Positions 27,032 through 35,943 of a DNA stretch of 64,000 nucleotides are shown here, piece by piece. Below the pieces are notes generated by a model, which saw only the letters and a program-made list of their open reading frames with translations, was not told the origin of the DNA and did no database searches. Position 1 is the first letter of the stretch; each line of letters starts with the position of its first letter. Location of the stretch: contig NZ_CP048659.1 of assembly GCF_015218165.1 (NCBI RefSeq), positions 3,100,001 to 3,164,000 on the forward strand. Reading direction: 5' to 3'. The translations under genes were made by a program, and so were the position numbers. This DNA comes from Acinetobacter piscicola. Lineage in GTDB: Bacteria > Pseudomonadota > Gammaproteobacteria > Pseudomonadales > Moraxellaceae.

Positions 27032-28189
27032 TTATTTACGCTTTGACGGCAAAATATCCATCAATTTACAAATAATGCCGAGCATGATTTCATCTGCACC
27101 ACCACCAATTGAACCTAAACGACCATCACGATACAGTTGCGACGCAGGGTTATCCCACATAAAACCATTACCCCCCCAAAACTGTAAGCAACTATCAGCC
27201 ACTTCACGGGTTAAACGCCCTGCTTTGAGTTTTGCCATAGATGCAATCTCAGTGGCATTGCCACCTTCCAAATGAATCTGACAGGCACGATAGGTCAAGG
27301 CACGTAAAGCTTCGACTTCCGTCATCATTTCTGCAAAACGGAAATGTACATATTGGTTATTAATCAATGGCTGACCAAAAGTAGCTCGCTCTTTGGTATA
27401 TTCAATGGTTTGTTTAATCACATGCTCCAAACCACCAATGGCATTCGCTGCTGCCCACATACGTTCCTCTTGGAATTGCATCATCTGCATCATAAAGCCC
27501 ATGCCTTCAGCACCCACCAAGTTACGTTGTGGAACACGGACATTGTCAAAATAGACTTGAGCAGTTGTGGTTGAACGCATTCCCAATTTATTTAATGGCT
27601 CTGAAAAACTGATCCCAGCACTTTTTGCAGGGACAATAATCATCGATTTATTGACATGCGGTTTATCGTCAGATGTATTCGCAAGTAAACAGAAGAAATC
27701 TGCTTGCAGTGAATTGGTGATCCACATCTTGCTTCCGTTGATGATGTAATCATCACCGTCTTTTTTTGCTGTGGTTTTGATGGCTGCAACGTCTGAACCT
27801 GCATGCACTTCTGAAACTGCAATCGAAGCGACATATTCACCCGCAATGGCAGGCGTTAAAAATTCATCTCGTAATTCTTTACTGCCAAAACGTGCTAAAG
27901 CAGGTGTTGCCATATCAGTTTGCACACCAATCGCAAGCGGTACACCACCACATGCTGCTCGTCCCAACTCTTCTGCAACCACGAGGTTATAAGAATAATC
28001 CAAACCTAAACCACCATTTTCTTCAGGCTTACAAATGCCCAATAAACCCAAATCTGACATTTTTTTAAATACATCGTGAATCGGGAAAATCCCTTCCGCT
28101 TCCCATGTTGGAATGAATGGATTCAGTTCAGTTTCTACAAACTGGCGTGTGGTACGGCGTAGTGCTTCATGTTCTGGAGTAAATTTCAT
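27032..28189 (-). CDS. atuD: Citronellyl-CoA dehydrogenase-like acyl-CoA dehydrogenase
   Basis: This 385-residue FAD-dependent acyl-CoA dehydrogenase has the flavin-region motifs ASIAVSEVHAGSDVAAI and KMWITNSLQADFFCLL, and ends with GSIGGGADEIMLGIICK. The stretch ALARFGSKELR and MQFQEERMWAAANAIGG resembles Pseudomonas AtuD as I remember it. It would oxidise citronellyl-CoA to geranyl-CoA. It sits between atuC and atuE in the expected order. Isovaleryl-CoA dehydrogenase (LiuA) is the main alternative. Confidence 0.8.
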   Translation of the reverse strand: MKFTPEHEALRRTTRQFVETELNPFIPTWEAEGIFPIHDVFKKMSDLGLLGICKPEENGGLGLDYSYNLVVAEELGRAACGGVPLAIGVQTDMATPALARFGSKELRDEFLTPAIAGEYVASIAVSEVHAGSDVAAIKTTAKKDGDDYIINGSKMWITNSLQADFFCLLANTSDDKPHVNKSMIIVPAKSAGISFSEPLNKLGMRSTTTAQVYFDNVRVPQRNLVGAEGMGFMMQMMQFQEERMWAAANAIGGLEHVIKQTIEYTKERATFGQPLINNQYVHFRFAEMMTEVEALRALTYRACQIHLEGGNATEIASMAKLKAGRLTREVADSCLQFWGGNGFMWDNPASQLYRDGRLGSIGGGADEIMLGIICKLMDILPSKRK

Positions 28190-28254
28190 TGTTTTGTCCT
28201 AAATTTATTTTTAATGTTCCATATCATCGTTTTTCAACGATCAATTTTTGATTT

Positions 28255-29868
28255 TTAAAATCTGGATACGCCAAATTTTGATGCATTCAATTGACGGGCT
28301 CTTGACTCATAAATTGTTTTAAATAGAAAAATAAGTACTTTACGTGTGTCTCGTGGGTCAATAATGCCATCATCATGCAGCATGGCCGTATTAAATAAAG
28401 CCGTAGATTGCTGCTCTAATTTGACCGCTGTACTTTGTTCTAGAAAATCTAACATTTGTGCATTGGGTTCCATACCCGCAGCTTTTTGCTTTTCTTCAGC
28501 CACAATACGTAGAACCTTACCTGCCTGTGCAGAACCCATCACGGCGACATGAGAATTTGGCCATGCAAAAATAAAGTCTGGATCTAAAGGGCGACCACAC
28601 ATCGCATAGTTTCCTGCACCATAAGAACCATGCGCGACTATAGATACTTTTGGAACGGTACAATTAGCTACTGCTTGGATCAATTTCGAACCATGTTTAA
28701 TAATACCGTTCTGCTCCGCATCTGTTCCCACCATAAAACCTGTGGTGTTATGCAAAAATAATAACGGTCGCTGTGTCTGCTCACAAAGATGAATAAATTG
28801 TGCCGCCTTTGCCGCACCTTGTGTGGTAATTGGACCATTGTTAGTTATGATCCCGACATTCAAGCCACCGATTTTTGACCATCCACATACCGTATGTGAG
28901 TCGTATTCTTGTTTAAACTCGAGAAAGTCTGAATCATCAACCAGACGGGCAATAATCTCTTTCATCTCTAAAGGTTGCTTTGGATCAGTGGGAATAATGC
29001 CCAGTAGTTCTTCAATGGCATAACGCGGTTCTTTATAACTTTCACTCAGTGAATGCGTTTGTTCCTTCCAATTCAAATGTTCAAGAACTTCACGCGCGAT
29101 TCGTAAACCATCAGCATCATTTTCAGCTAAATATTCTGCAGTACCTGCAACTTGAGCATGCATTTCAGCACCACCCAATTCTTCAGCACTTGCCACTTCA
29201 CCTGTTGCAGCCAATAACAAAGGTGGTCCAGCTAAAAACATCTCGGTCTTTTTACGCACTGAAATGACGTAATCCGATAAACCCGGTTGGTAGGCACCGC
29301 CTGCTGTAGCATTACCATGTACCACAGAAATCTGCGGAATACCCATTGCTGACATACGTGCTTGATTGGCAAAGGTCTTACCACCATCAGTAAATACTTC
29401 TGCCGCATAGGTTAGGTTTGCCCCACCACTTTCAGTTAAAGCCACGACAGGAAGTTTCTGCTTCATGGCAATTTCTTGGATACGTAGCGTTTTACGGACA
29501 CCCATCGGGGAAATTGTGCCCCCTTTAATTGCACTATTGCTTGCTGTGACTAAACAGCGTACACCACTGACAAAACCAATGCCTGCAAGAATTCCCCCAC
29601 CTGCATCAGAACCATCTTTATCATCATGCATGCCATAGCCGACCAAACCGCATAGTTCTACAAAAGGTGAATCTGCATCTAAAATAAGGCGAACACGTTC
29701 ATGCGGTAAAATTTTACCGCGTTTATCAAACTTCGGTTTGGCGGCATAAGATTTTTCAATACTCTTATTTTGCACAGCACGAACTTCGGCAATTTGAGCT
29801 AAAAGTGTTGCCTTATTTTGTTCATATTGTTCACTACCCACAGCAATTTCAGATTGGAGAATCGTCAT
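28255..29868 (-). CDS. atuC: Geranyl-CoA carboxylase beta subunit (carboxyltransferase)
   Basis: This 537-residue acyl-CoA carboxyltransferase contains GSDAGGGILAGIGFVSG and, near residue 186, VVHGNATAGGAYQPGLSDYV. I remember the GNATAGGAYQPG motif from AtuC, where methylcrotonyl-CoA carboxylase beta has GSCTAGGAYVP. The C-terminal domain has FLHNTTGFMVGTDAEQ and CGRPLDPDFIFAWPN. It partners AtuF to carboxylate geranyl-CoA. The start codon overlaps the end of atuB (ATGA at 29865-29868), showing translational coupling. Confidence 0.83.
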   Translation of the reverse strand: MTILQSEIAVGSEQYEQNKATLLAQIAEVRAVQNKSIEKSYAAKPKFDKRGKILPHERVRLILDADSPFVELCGLVGYGMHDDKDGSDAGGGILAGIGFVSGVRCLVTASNSAIKGGTISPMGVRKTLRIQEIAMKQKLPVVALTESGGANLTYAAEVFTDGGKTFANQARMSAMGIPQISVVHGNATAGGAYQPGLSDYVISVRKKTEMFLAGPPLLLAATGEVASAEELGGAEMHAQVAGTAEYLAENDADGLRIAREVLEHLNWKEQTHSLSESYKEPRYAIEELLGIIPTDPKQPLEMKEIIARLVDDSDFLEFKQEYDSHTVCGWSKIGGLNVGIITNNGPITTQGAAKAAQFIHLCEQTQRPLLFLHNTTGFMVGTDAEQNGIIKHGSKLIQAVANCTVPKVSIVAHGSYGAGNYAMCGRPLDPDFIFAWPNSHVAVMGSAQAGKVLRIVAEEKQKAAGMEPNAQMLDFLEQSTAVKLEQQSTALFNTAMLHDDGIIDPRDTRKVLIFLFKTIYESRARQLNASKFGVSRF

Positions 29869-30815
29869 GAATTTTCCCCTGTAGATTTATTGTGTTGTGT
29901 TTGCTTCTGCTCTTGCGCTTGGGTAGAGCGTTGCTCTACTTTTCCAAGCTCATCTTTTAATACATCTGGTATAAAGGCACGATGGAAACCATTGAACGAG
30001 ACACTATTGGTTGCATCAGCCAGTGGATACATTCGTGTACCTTGTGAAGCTGCACCATCCACTCGTAGTGTTACCCCTGAAATAAAACCTGCTGCTTCTG
30101 AAAGTAAATAAACAATTGCCGATGAAATTTCTGACTCCGTACCCATACGTTTTAAAGGCACATTACCAGCAAGACTTGGAATAATAAATTTGGCAAAATC
30201 ACCCGAATAATTGTCCATACCCGATGATACAATCCAACCCGGTGCAACACAGTTGACTCGAACACCTGAACGTCCCCATTCCACCGCAGCCGTTTTTGTT
30301 AAATTATCCACGCCTGAACGTGCCGCACCTGAATGCCCCATCCCCGGCATTCCGCCCCACATGTCTGCTGCCATATTGACAATGCTACCGCCATGTTTTG
30401 CCATCCATTGGTTATAGGCTTCTTTCATTAAGTAAAATGTTGAATGCAGGTTATTACGTACCACTGCATCAAAACCATTTGCTGAGATGCCTTCTAAATT
30501 TGACGGAAATTGACCGCCCGCGTTATTCACCAAGCCATCGAGCTTGCCGAATTTTTCAAGCACTTCGGCAATCATGTTTTTGACTTGCTGTTCTTCACGG
30601 TTATCACAAACGATAAAATGAACCTTGCCACCATCTTCCGTGATTTCAGCACTGACTTTTTCCAATTTTTCAATTTTGCGTCCTGTGATCACCACTTGCG
30701 CGCCCAATGCTGCTAACTCATGTGAGGTACACCGCCCGATGCCTGAGCCACCACCTGTCACAATCACGACTTTGTCCTGAAAAGCATTTGATCTAAATAT
30801 TGAGTGATAATGCAT
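29865..30815 (-). CDS. atuB: Short-chain dehydrogenase/reductase
   Basis: This 316-residue SDR has the coenzyme motif VTGGGSGIGRC, the NNAG motif (DGLVNNAGG), and downstream VNCVAPGWIVSSG. The usual catalytic Tyr-x-x-x-Lys is not obvious: at the expected place the sequence reads GHSGAARSGVDNLTK, where an Ala or Ser replaces Tyr. This atypical centre resembles enoyl-CoA reductase-type SDRs. A Gln/Glu-rich tail follows. The protein corresponds to AtuB by position. Its biochemical step in terpene use is not established. Confidence 0.77.
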   Translation of the reverse strand: MHYHSIFRSNAFQDKVVIVTGGGSGIGRCTSHELAALGAQVVITGRKIEKLEKVSAEITEDGGKVHFIVCDNREEQQVKNMIAEVLEKFGKLDGLVNNAGGQFPSNLEGISANGFDAVVRNNLHSTFYLMKEAYNQWMAKHGGSIVNMAADMWGGMPGMGHSGAARSGVDNLTKTAAVEWGRSGVRVNCVAPGWIVSSGMDNYSGDFAKFIIPSLAGNVPLKRMGTESEISSAIVYLLSEAAGFISGVTLRVDGAASQGTRMYPLADATNSVSFNGFHRAFIPDVLKDELGKVEQRSTQAQEQKQTQHNKSTGENS

Positions 30816-30840
30816 TTTTTATTTCCAATTTATTTTCTTA

Positions 30841-31030
30841 AATCCCCTCTCCTCTTAGGAGAGGGTCAGGGAAAGGTTATTTCCAATGTGTTTTCTTTGA
30901 CTTCCTAAAAGCCCCTCATCCCCTTGCGGACTTTCAGTCCTCATCCCAAAGGGAGAAGGAGTTTTCCATTACGAAAATGATTGGAAAGATCTCCCTCTCC
31001 TTTCAGGAGAGGGTTAGGGAGAGGTGTTTT
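30841..31030. repeat. Cluster of short palindromic (REP-like) repeats between atuA and atuB
   Basis: Two units have 9-bp stems CCCTCTCCT/AGGAGAGGG with 3-nt loops at 30845-30865 and 30993-31013, each followed by a G-rich tail (AGGGA). A third unit lies in the opposite orientation at about 30911-30960. The outer units carry the inverted words TTTCCAAT and ATTGGAAA. The same architecture recurs at 61972. It is probably a mobile or structural repeat typical of Acinetobacter intergenic regions. Confidence 0.75.
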
Positions 31031-31059
31031 TAAATAAAAATCCCCCCTTTAAAAAGGGG
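31031..31059 (-). terminator. Terminator of atuA within the cluster
   Basis: On the minus strand CCCC (from 31059) pairs with GGGG (to 31044) around an AT-rich loop, followed by TTTTTATTT (31041 to 31033). It lies 20-odd bases after the atuA stop and before atuB. Confidence 0.6.
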
Positions 31060-31077
31060 AAATTTCATCTTTCCATA

Positions 31078-32868
31078 TCAATTACCAACTAATCCTTTCG
31101 GCACTTTCACAGGCATATCCAACAACTGCTGTGCAAAAGCTTTGCCCTGTGGATCAATACGCAGACTCGCAATACCACCACCACCTAAAGCATTTTCCAA
31201 TAGAATGTTTAAGGCACTAAAACCTTCAATCTCATAGCGAATGACTTTGCTTGTTTCAGGATTCAGCACGTGTTGCATATATTTCGCGACATTTTCAGAG
31301 GTCAAATTGGCGCGAATCCATGGTAAAAATTCAGGCTGACGTGCGATAACCCCGATATTGCTGTGATTACCTTTATCACCACTGCGTGCATGGGCAATAT
31401 CCACCAATGCCATTTCGACTTCATCGCCAGTAAATTGTGCGGTTTCACCCACCTCAAGTTGTGTAAATGATTGATCTGTTGAACCTTGCGGAATCTCTAC
31501 ATTTTGACGCTGACCATTGATGTCTATTTCAACATTGAGCTTGGATTTATCAACAAGGAAAGAGAACAGTTTGATCACAGGTGAAGCTTTGGGACGACCA
31601 CCAACAATCCCTGCCAATGCAGGTGCCATGCCTGTAGAGGCTTGTGCAATTTCCGAAGCAAAGAACATACAAGCTTCTTTAAACATGTGTTTCACTGCGA
31701 TTTTCACCACAACTTCACGGCTTTCGGTATGTCGGGCATTTGCCCCATAGGTACTTTCTATACCCAAAATTTCAACCGATTTTTCTTGAAATGGTGGAAC
31801 AGAACGCAAAGCTAAAACGCGTTCACATTTATTTAAAATGGCGTCGGCAATGACTTGTGCCTTTTCAGGTGCTTCACGCCCTGCAATCAGGAAACTCACC
31901 AAGACCCGATAACCATCAGGATAAGTGGCACTGACTTTATACTGCTGTGTCGGTGCACGCCCTGTTGCCCCTGTCACTAACACTCGGTGCTCAGCGACTT
32001 GTTCTAATTTGACCTGACTGAAATCACAGCTTACATCAGGTAATAAATAAGCTTGCGGATTGCCAATTTCATAGACAATCTGCTCGGCAACCGTTGCTGT
32101 TGAAACCAAACCACCTGTGCCTTTGGGTTTCGTGACAATAAAAGAGGCATCTTCTTTGACTTCAACGATGGGAAAACCCATATTGTCAAAGCCTTCAACC
32201 AAACGCCAATCGGTAAAATTTCCGCCTGTACATTGCGCACCACATTCAATGATATGTCCTGCCAATGAACCCTGCGCAAGCTTGTCATAATCATCAACTG
32301 ACCACTGATATTCATGCATCAAAGGTGCAAGCACAACGGCTGAATCGACCACACGCCCTGTAATCACAATATCTGCACCTGCTGCCAATGCATCACGAAT
32401 TGGAATCGCACCAAGATAAGCATTACAACTTGCTAAATGACTTGGCAACTCTTCACCACTGAACATTTCCTTAATGTTTTGGCTTTTTAATTCAGCCAAA
32501 TTCGGCATCAGGTCATCCCCCAACACCACAGCCACTTTTAAATTCAGACCCTGTGCTTCAATGACTTTTTGTAAAGCATCACGACATGCTAATGGATTTA
32601 CCCCACCCGCATTGCTGATCACTTTAATGTTTTTTTCACTGATTTTTTTCAGCAATGGCGTTATGACACGACTGACAAAATCAAGCGCATAGCCGTGTTC
32701 GGGATTGGTCATCATGGCTTTTGCCATAATGGACATGGTGATTTCTGAAAGATAATCAAAGACTAAATAATTGATATCGGATAAATGTACCAATTGGAAT
32801 GCGGCGGTATTGGTATCTCCCCAAAAACCAGAAGCACATCCAATTTTGACTATACGTTGATCTTCCAT
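31078..32868 (-). CDS. atuA: Acyclic terpene utilisation family protein AtuA
   Basis: This 596-residue cytoplasmic protein matches the AtuA family: VKIGCASGFWGDTNTAAFQL at the N terminus, ISNAGGVNPLACRDAL, DIVITGRVVDSAVVLAPL, IECGAQCTGGNFTDW, and ARSGDKGNHSNIGVIARQP near the C terminus. In Pseudomonas it is required for growth on citronellol and geraniol; its biochemical step is not known. It is the first gene of the minus-strand cluster, divergent from a TetR gene, with a likely operator in between. Confidence 0.93.
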   Translation of the reverse strand: MEDQRIVKIGCASGFWGDTNTAAFQLVHLSDINYLVFDYLSEITMSIMAKAMMTNPEHGYALDFVSRVITPLLKKISEKNIKVISNAGGVNPLACRDALQKVIEAQGLNLKVAVVLGDDLMPNLAELKSQNIKEMFSGEELPSHLASCNAYLGAIPIRDALAAGADIVITGRVVDSAVVLAPLMHEYQWSVDDYDKLAQGSLAGHIIECGAQCTGGNFTDWRLVEGFDNMGFPIVEVKEDASFIVTKPKGTGGLVSTATVAEQIVYEIGNPQAYLLPDVSCDFSQVKLEQVAEHRVLVTGATGRAPTQQYKVSATYPDGYRVLVSFLIAGREAPEKAQVIADAILNKCERVLALRSVPPFQEKSVEILGIESTYGANARHTESREVVVKIAVKHMFKEACMFFASEIAQASTGMAPALAGIVGGRPKASPVIKLFSFLVDKSKLNVEIDINGQRQNVEIPQGSTDQSFTQLEVGETAQFTGDEVEMALVDIAHARSGDKGNHSNIGVIARQPEFLPWIRANLTSENVAKYMQHVLNPETSKVIRYEIEGFSALNILLENALGGGGIASLRIDPQGKAFAQQLLDMPVKVPKGLVGN

Positions 32869-32931
32869 TTTCGCACCCTTTCCACAGCTCGATTATTTTC
32901 ATTGTTGTGAATAAAATTTATACTTTAATCT

Positions 32932-32949
32932 ACCAAGCAAGCGCTTGGT
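32932..32949. promoter_or_regulatory. Candidate TetR (AtuR) operator
   Basis: An 18-base inverted repeat of two 7-base arms, ACCAAGC and GCTTGGT, with a 4-base centre, contains the perfect 10-base palindrome CAAGCGCTTG. It lies between atuA and the TetR gene, 60-odd bases from the atuA start and about 90 from the TetR start, next to a TATAAA-like -10 for atuA. Confidence 0.65.
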
Positions 32950-33040
32950 TTGTAAAGTACAAAATGTTATGCTGAATTGGCAAATGTGTTTATTTTGCTA
33001 TAAAAAAACATAAGCCATTCATTTATTTGGAAAAATACCG

Positions 33041-33640
33041 ATGACCGCCTGTTCTATAAATGAAATTCAACCGATTGCCTGCTTCGATGCAAGTGCTCGT
33101 GGGCGTTTATTACAAGGCGCTGCCTATTTGTTTCATAAGCAAGGTTATGAAAAAACCACGGTGCGTGAGTTGGCAAATTTTATTGGCATTCAGTCAGGTA
33201 GTTTGTTTCATCATTTTAAAAGTAAGGATGATATTCTTGCCAATGTGATGCACGAAACGATCATTTATAACCATGCACGTTTGTTGGATGCAACTGCACA
33301 ATCGGATGATGCTGAGCAACAATTGAAGCATTTAATCAAAGCAGAATTGACCTCCATTACAGGCGATACAGGTTCGGCAATGGCAGTTTTGGTCTATGAA
33401 TGGTTTGCACTGTCGAAAGAGCGTCAGGATGAATTGTTGAAACTGCGTCATGATTATGAGCAAATTTGGCTCAATGTGATTGAACAATTACGCCTACAAA
33501 ATAAAATTCAGCATGATGCTTTTATTTGGCGACGTTTACTCGGTGGTGCGATTGCCTGGACGGTGACGTGGTATAACCCCAATGGCAAAATTTCTTTGGA
33601 GCAATTGACGGAAATGGTTTGGGAAATGGTGATGAGATAA
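33041..33640 (+). CDS. atuR: TetR/AcrR regulator of the atu cluster
   Basis: This 199-residue repressor has the TetR helix-turn-helix in TTVRELANFIGIQSGSLFHH, followed by FKSKDDILANVM, and a larger ligand-binding helical domain. It is divergent from atuA, as AtuR is in Pseudomonas aeruginosa. It probably represses the atu genes until a terpenoid acyl-CoA binds; ligand identity is an inference. The candidate operator is in the shared promoter region. Confidence 0.8.
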   Translation: MTACSINEIQPIACFDASARGRLLQGAAYLFHKQGYEKTTVRELANFIGIQSGSLFHHFKSKDDILANVMHETIIYNHARLLDATAQSDDAEQQLKHLIKAELTSITGDTGSAMAVLVYEWFALSKERQDELLKLRHDYEQIWLNVIEQLRLQNKIQHDAFIWRRLLGGAIAWTVTWYNPNGKISLEQLTEMVWEMVMR

Positions 33641-33773
33641 ATTAAATTAAGACCATTGAACCCAATTAAATAAAAAACTAAACGACATGACTTAACGCAG
33701 CCAATTTAAAAGTTATTTTTATTGTCATTCATTTTTGCTAATCTACTGACTTTAAAACAATTAAACTAGAACA

Positions 33774-34391
33774 ATGAATCCAGTCCAACATGCTCAAATT
33801 TCACAAAAACGCAGAGGTGGCGAACTCGAAGATTATATCGATATTCACGCCTTAATCGACAGCACCAAAATGCTCTGTACCGACAACCGTCATCGAATTT
33901 TGCATACTTTTTGGGGTGTGCAAGAAGTCATTATTCCAATTTTTGGTCATCATTTTCAAAACAGTGCAGGCTCAAGTATTGAAGTCAAAGACCTTTGTGA
34001 AAAAGATCATTTATTGGTGGATTTTCATCATCGTTTTATTCCAACTTTGGGCGATTTTGTGGCAGCAATGCAAGATATTCCAACCGAAGGTTTAGCCAAA
34101 CGCTTAGAAAAATTCCATACCGAAGTCATTGATGACCCAAAACTTTCAGCCACTCTACTTTCCCCCTTGTCAGTGACAGGTCAGCTCAAGTCTTTACTCA
34201 TCACACATAACAGTTGGTTTATTAACACCATTTTACCCATGATGGGCAAAAGTGAAGCCAAGTTCATCGAGTTTGATATCACCCCTGCCATGTTTTTCAA
34301 TCCGATGCGTTTTGAACTTTGGATGGACAATGGCACGGTTGTTCCACCAAGTGCATTAAAACTTCAAGAATTGAAAACAAAAATTGCTTAA
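33774..34391 (+). CDS. Uncharacterised 205-residue protein, DUF6915-like N terminus
   Basis: This protein is not functionally recognised. Its N terminus (VQHAQISQKRRGGELEDYID then IHALIDSTKMLCTDNRHRIL) resembles the DUF6915 pattern of small proteins: HA..S...GG...DY..IH..iD.sK....RHR...H. The remainder is soluble, with GHHF, DFHHRFIPT and many His residues that might bind metal. It ends 28 bases before the next gene and is probably cotranscribed with the two paralogs. The DUF6915 match is from memory of motif shape. Confidence 0.7.
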   Translation: MNPVQHAQISQKRRGGELEDYIDIHALIDSTKMLCTDNRHRILHTFWGVQEVIIPIFGHHFQNSAGSSIEVKDLCEKDHLLVDFHHRFIPTLGDFVAAMQDIPTEGLAKRLEKFHTEVIDDPKLSATLLSPLSVTGQLKSLLITHNSWFINTILPMMGKSEAKFIEFDITPAMFFNPMRFELWMDNGTVVPPSALKLQELKTKIA

Positions 34392-34419
34392 TTCTATTTT
34401 TAGAAAAGGAAAAAATACT

Positions 34420-35169
34420 ATGACCACTCAATACGTCATCCGCCACAATGACTTTGCCTATAATGATGAATGGTATCAAACCCACACCCCAATTTTAGGC
34501 GCAATACAAGCAGTTTATACAGATAAATCGGAAGCCGAAACAGCCTATAAACAGCTGATTGTTGAGGCTTTATATCATAATGATGACCTGAGTAATTATG
34601 ATATTGGCAACGGCTATGCTGATGACGCAACCTATGAAAATTTAGAAGCCTTTGTACTAGAAAAAACAGGCGAAGAATTTGACACCGATGATGAAATTCC
34701 AGAAATGGAACTTGAGGATGCTTTTCAATTTGCGCAAATTGCAGGAATTTTACATTACCAACTGATTGAAATTGATCAAACTCAGCCCATTCATATCCTT
34801 TGGTCAAACACACAAAATGATTATCTCAAAGGAGAATATAACAATACTTTTGATAGTCTCGACGAAAATTTTGCGGATCGAGAGGATTTAGATCTGTATA
34901 TTTTTGAAGATGATTTTACTCAAGATGTCATTGGGCACGACTTAAATGAATTAAGTGATAGTCCTGAATTATTAAAAAATCTTATCCATACCCTTTCAGA
35001 CATCACCTATGATGTTGATACAAATAGCATCACTGAGATTGATTGGTACAACCTTGCTTTCACCGACTTAAAATCACTCAATGCATTACTCAAACAATCC
35101 ATTTTTGAAGTGAGACAAATTAGCTTAGAACAACTCAATAAAATCAGCAATGGAGAAGAAAATGAGTAA
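34420..35169 (+). CDS. Acidic uncharacterised protein, paralog 1
   Basis: This 249-residue acidic protein has no recognised domain. It opens with TTQYVIRHNDFAYNDEWYQ and contains EKTGEEFDTDDEIPEMELED, AGILHYQLIEID and SLNALLKQSIFEVRQISLEQ. These stretches recur in the next gene, so the two are paralogs. The ATG at 34420 follows AAGGA at a 9-base spacing; the longer in-frame reading begins in the previous gene and is unlikely. No signal peptide or membrane helix is seen. It overlaps the next ORF by 8 bases. Confidence 0.75.
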   Translation: MTTQYVIRHNDFAYNDEWYQTHTPILGAIQAVYTDKSEAETAYKQLIVEALYHNDDLSNYDIGNGYADDATYENLEAFVLEKTGEEFDTDDEIPEMELEDAFQFAQIAGILHYQLIEIDQTQPIHILWSNTQNDYLKGEYNNTFDSLDENFADREDLDLYIFEDDFTQDVIGHDLNELSDSPELLKNLIHTLSDITYDVDTNSITEIDWYNLAFTDLKSLNALLKQSIFEVRQISLEQLNKISNGEENE

Positions 35170-35920
35170 TAACAAATATGTGATTCGCCATCAATCATTT
35201 GGTTATAATGATGAATGGTATGTGCTTGATTGGGCAATGCAAGGGGCAATTAAAGCGGTCTACAGTGATCAACGTGAAGCTGAAGAGCAGTATAAAAAAT
35301 TGATTGTACGTGCCTTATATCAAGATGATTACTATAATTTTTCCATTGCAAATGGCGAAGGTGATGACCAACAATATGCAGCCATTGCAGCCTTTATCTT
35401 AGAAAAAACGGGCGAAGAATTTGATGGTGAATTGATTCCCGAAATGAATGAAGATGATGCTTTTGAGTTTGCTAAACTTTCAGGCATTTTGCATTATCAG
35501 CTCATTGAAATTGATGATTCATTACCGAATTACGTACTTTTCAACCCAGCAACCCAAAGCTATGTCTATGCCTCTACACCTGAAGAATCCGTACTCTTAA
35601 CAGGTCAAAATGAACTATTTTTATTTGATGGTAAAAACTATGTTGATGATTATTGGCAAGAACAAACCATTAACGATTTTTTTGCTGATCTAAAACTTGA
35701 ATTGAATGGTACATTAGAAGAACTGAGTGATTCACCGACATTATTGCAACAACTCATTGATGATAATTTTTGGCTCAGTTATGAAAATCAACAATTAAAA
35801 GTCAAAAGTTTTGCTGACCAAGACTCATTTAATTGGATCAAGTCACTCAATGCTTTGCTGAAAGACCCGATTTTTGAAATTCGTCAGGTGACATTAGAAG
35901 AACTCGCAACACTCAATTAA
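35162..35920 (+). CDS. Acidic uncharacterised protein, paralog 2
   Basis: This 252-residue paralog of the preceding gene shares the opening NKYVIRHQSFGYNDEWYVLD, the EKTGEEFDG...IPEMNEDDAFEFAKLSGILHYQLIEID block, and the SLNALLKDPIFEIRQVTLEEL end. The middle portion (about 125-200) differs in both sequence and length. It starts inside the previous gene with GGAG 6 bases upstream, so the two are translationally coupled. Function is unknown. Confidence 0.75.
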   Translation: MSNNKYVIRHQSFGYNDEWYVLDWAMQGAIKAVYSDQREAEEQYKKLIVRALYQDDYYNFSIANGEGDDQQYAAIAAFILEKTGEEFDGELIPEMNEDDAFEFAKLSGILHYQLIEIDDSLPNYVLFNPATQSYVYASTPEESVLLTGQNELFLFDGKNYVDDYWQEQTINDFFADLKLELNGTLEELSDSPTLLQQLIDDNFWLSYENQQLKVKSFADQDSFNWIKSLNALLKDPIFEIRQVTLEELATLN

Positions 35921-35943
35921 ACATTTCTTAATATCACAGATGA

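Noticed and set aside
24180..32868. Leucine (liu) operon instead of atu
   Set aside because: The gene order begins with AtuA and a TetR regulator, and AtuC carries GNATAGGAYQPG. The liu operon normally has a MerR regulator and order liuABCDE.
33774..35920. Toxin-antitoxin or phage defence system
   Set aside because: No toxin, nuclease or known antitoxin motif is visible in the three proteins; kept only as an unknown locus.
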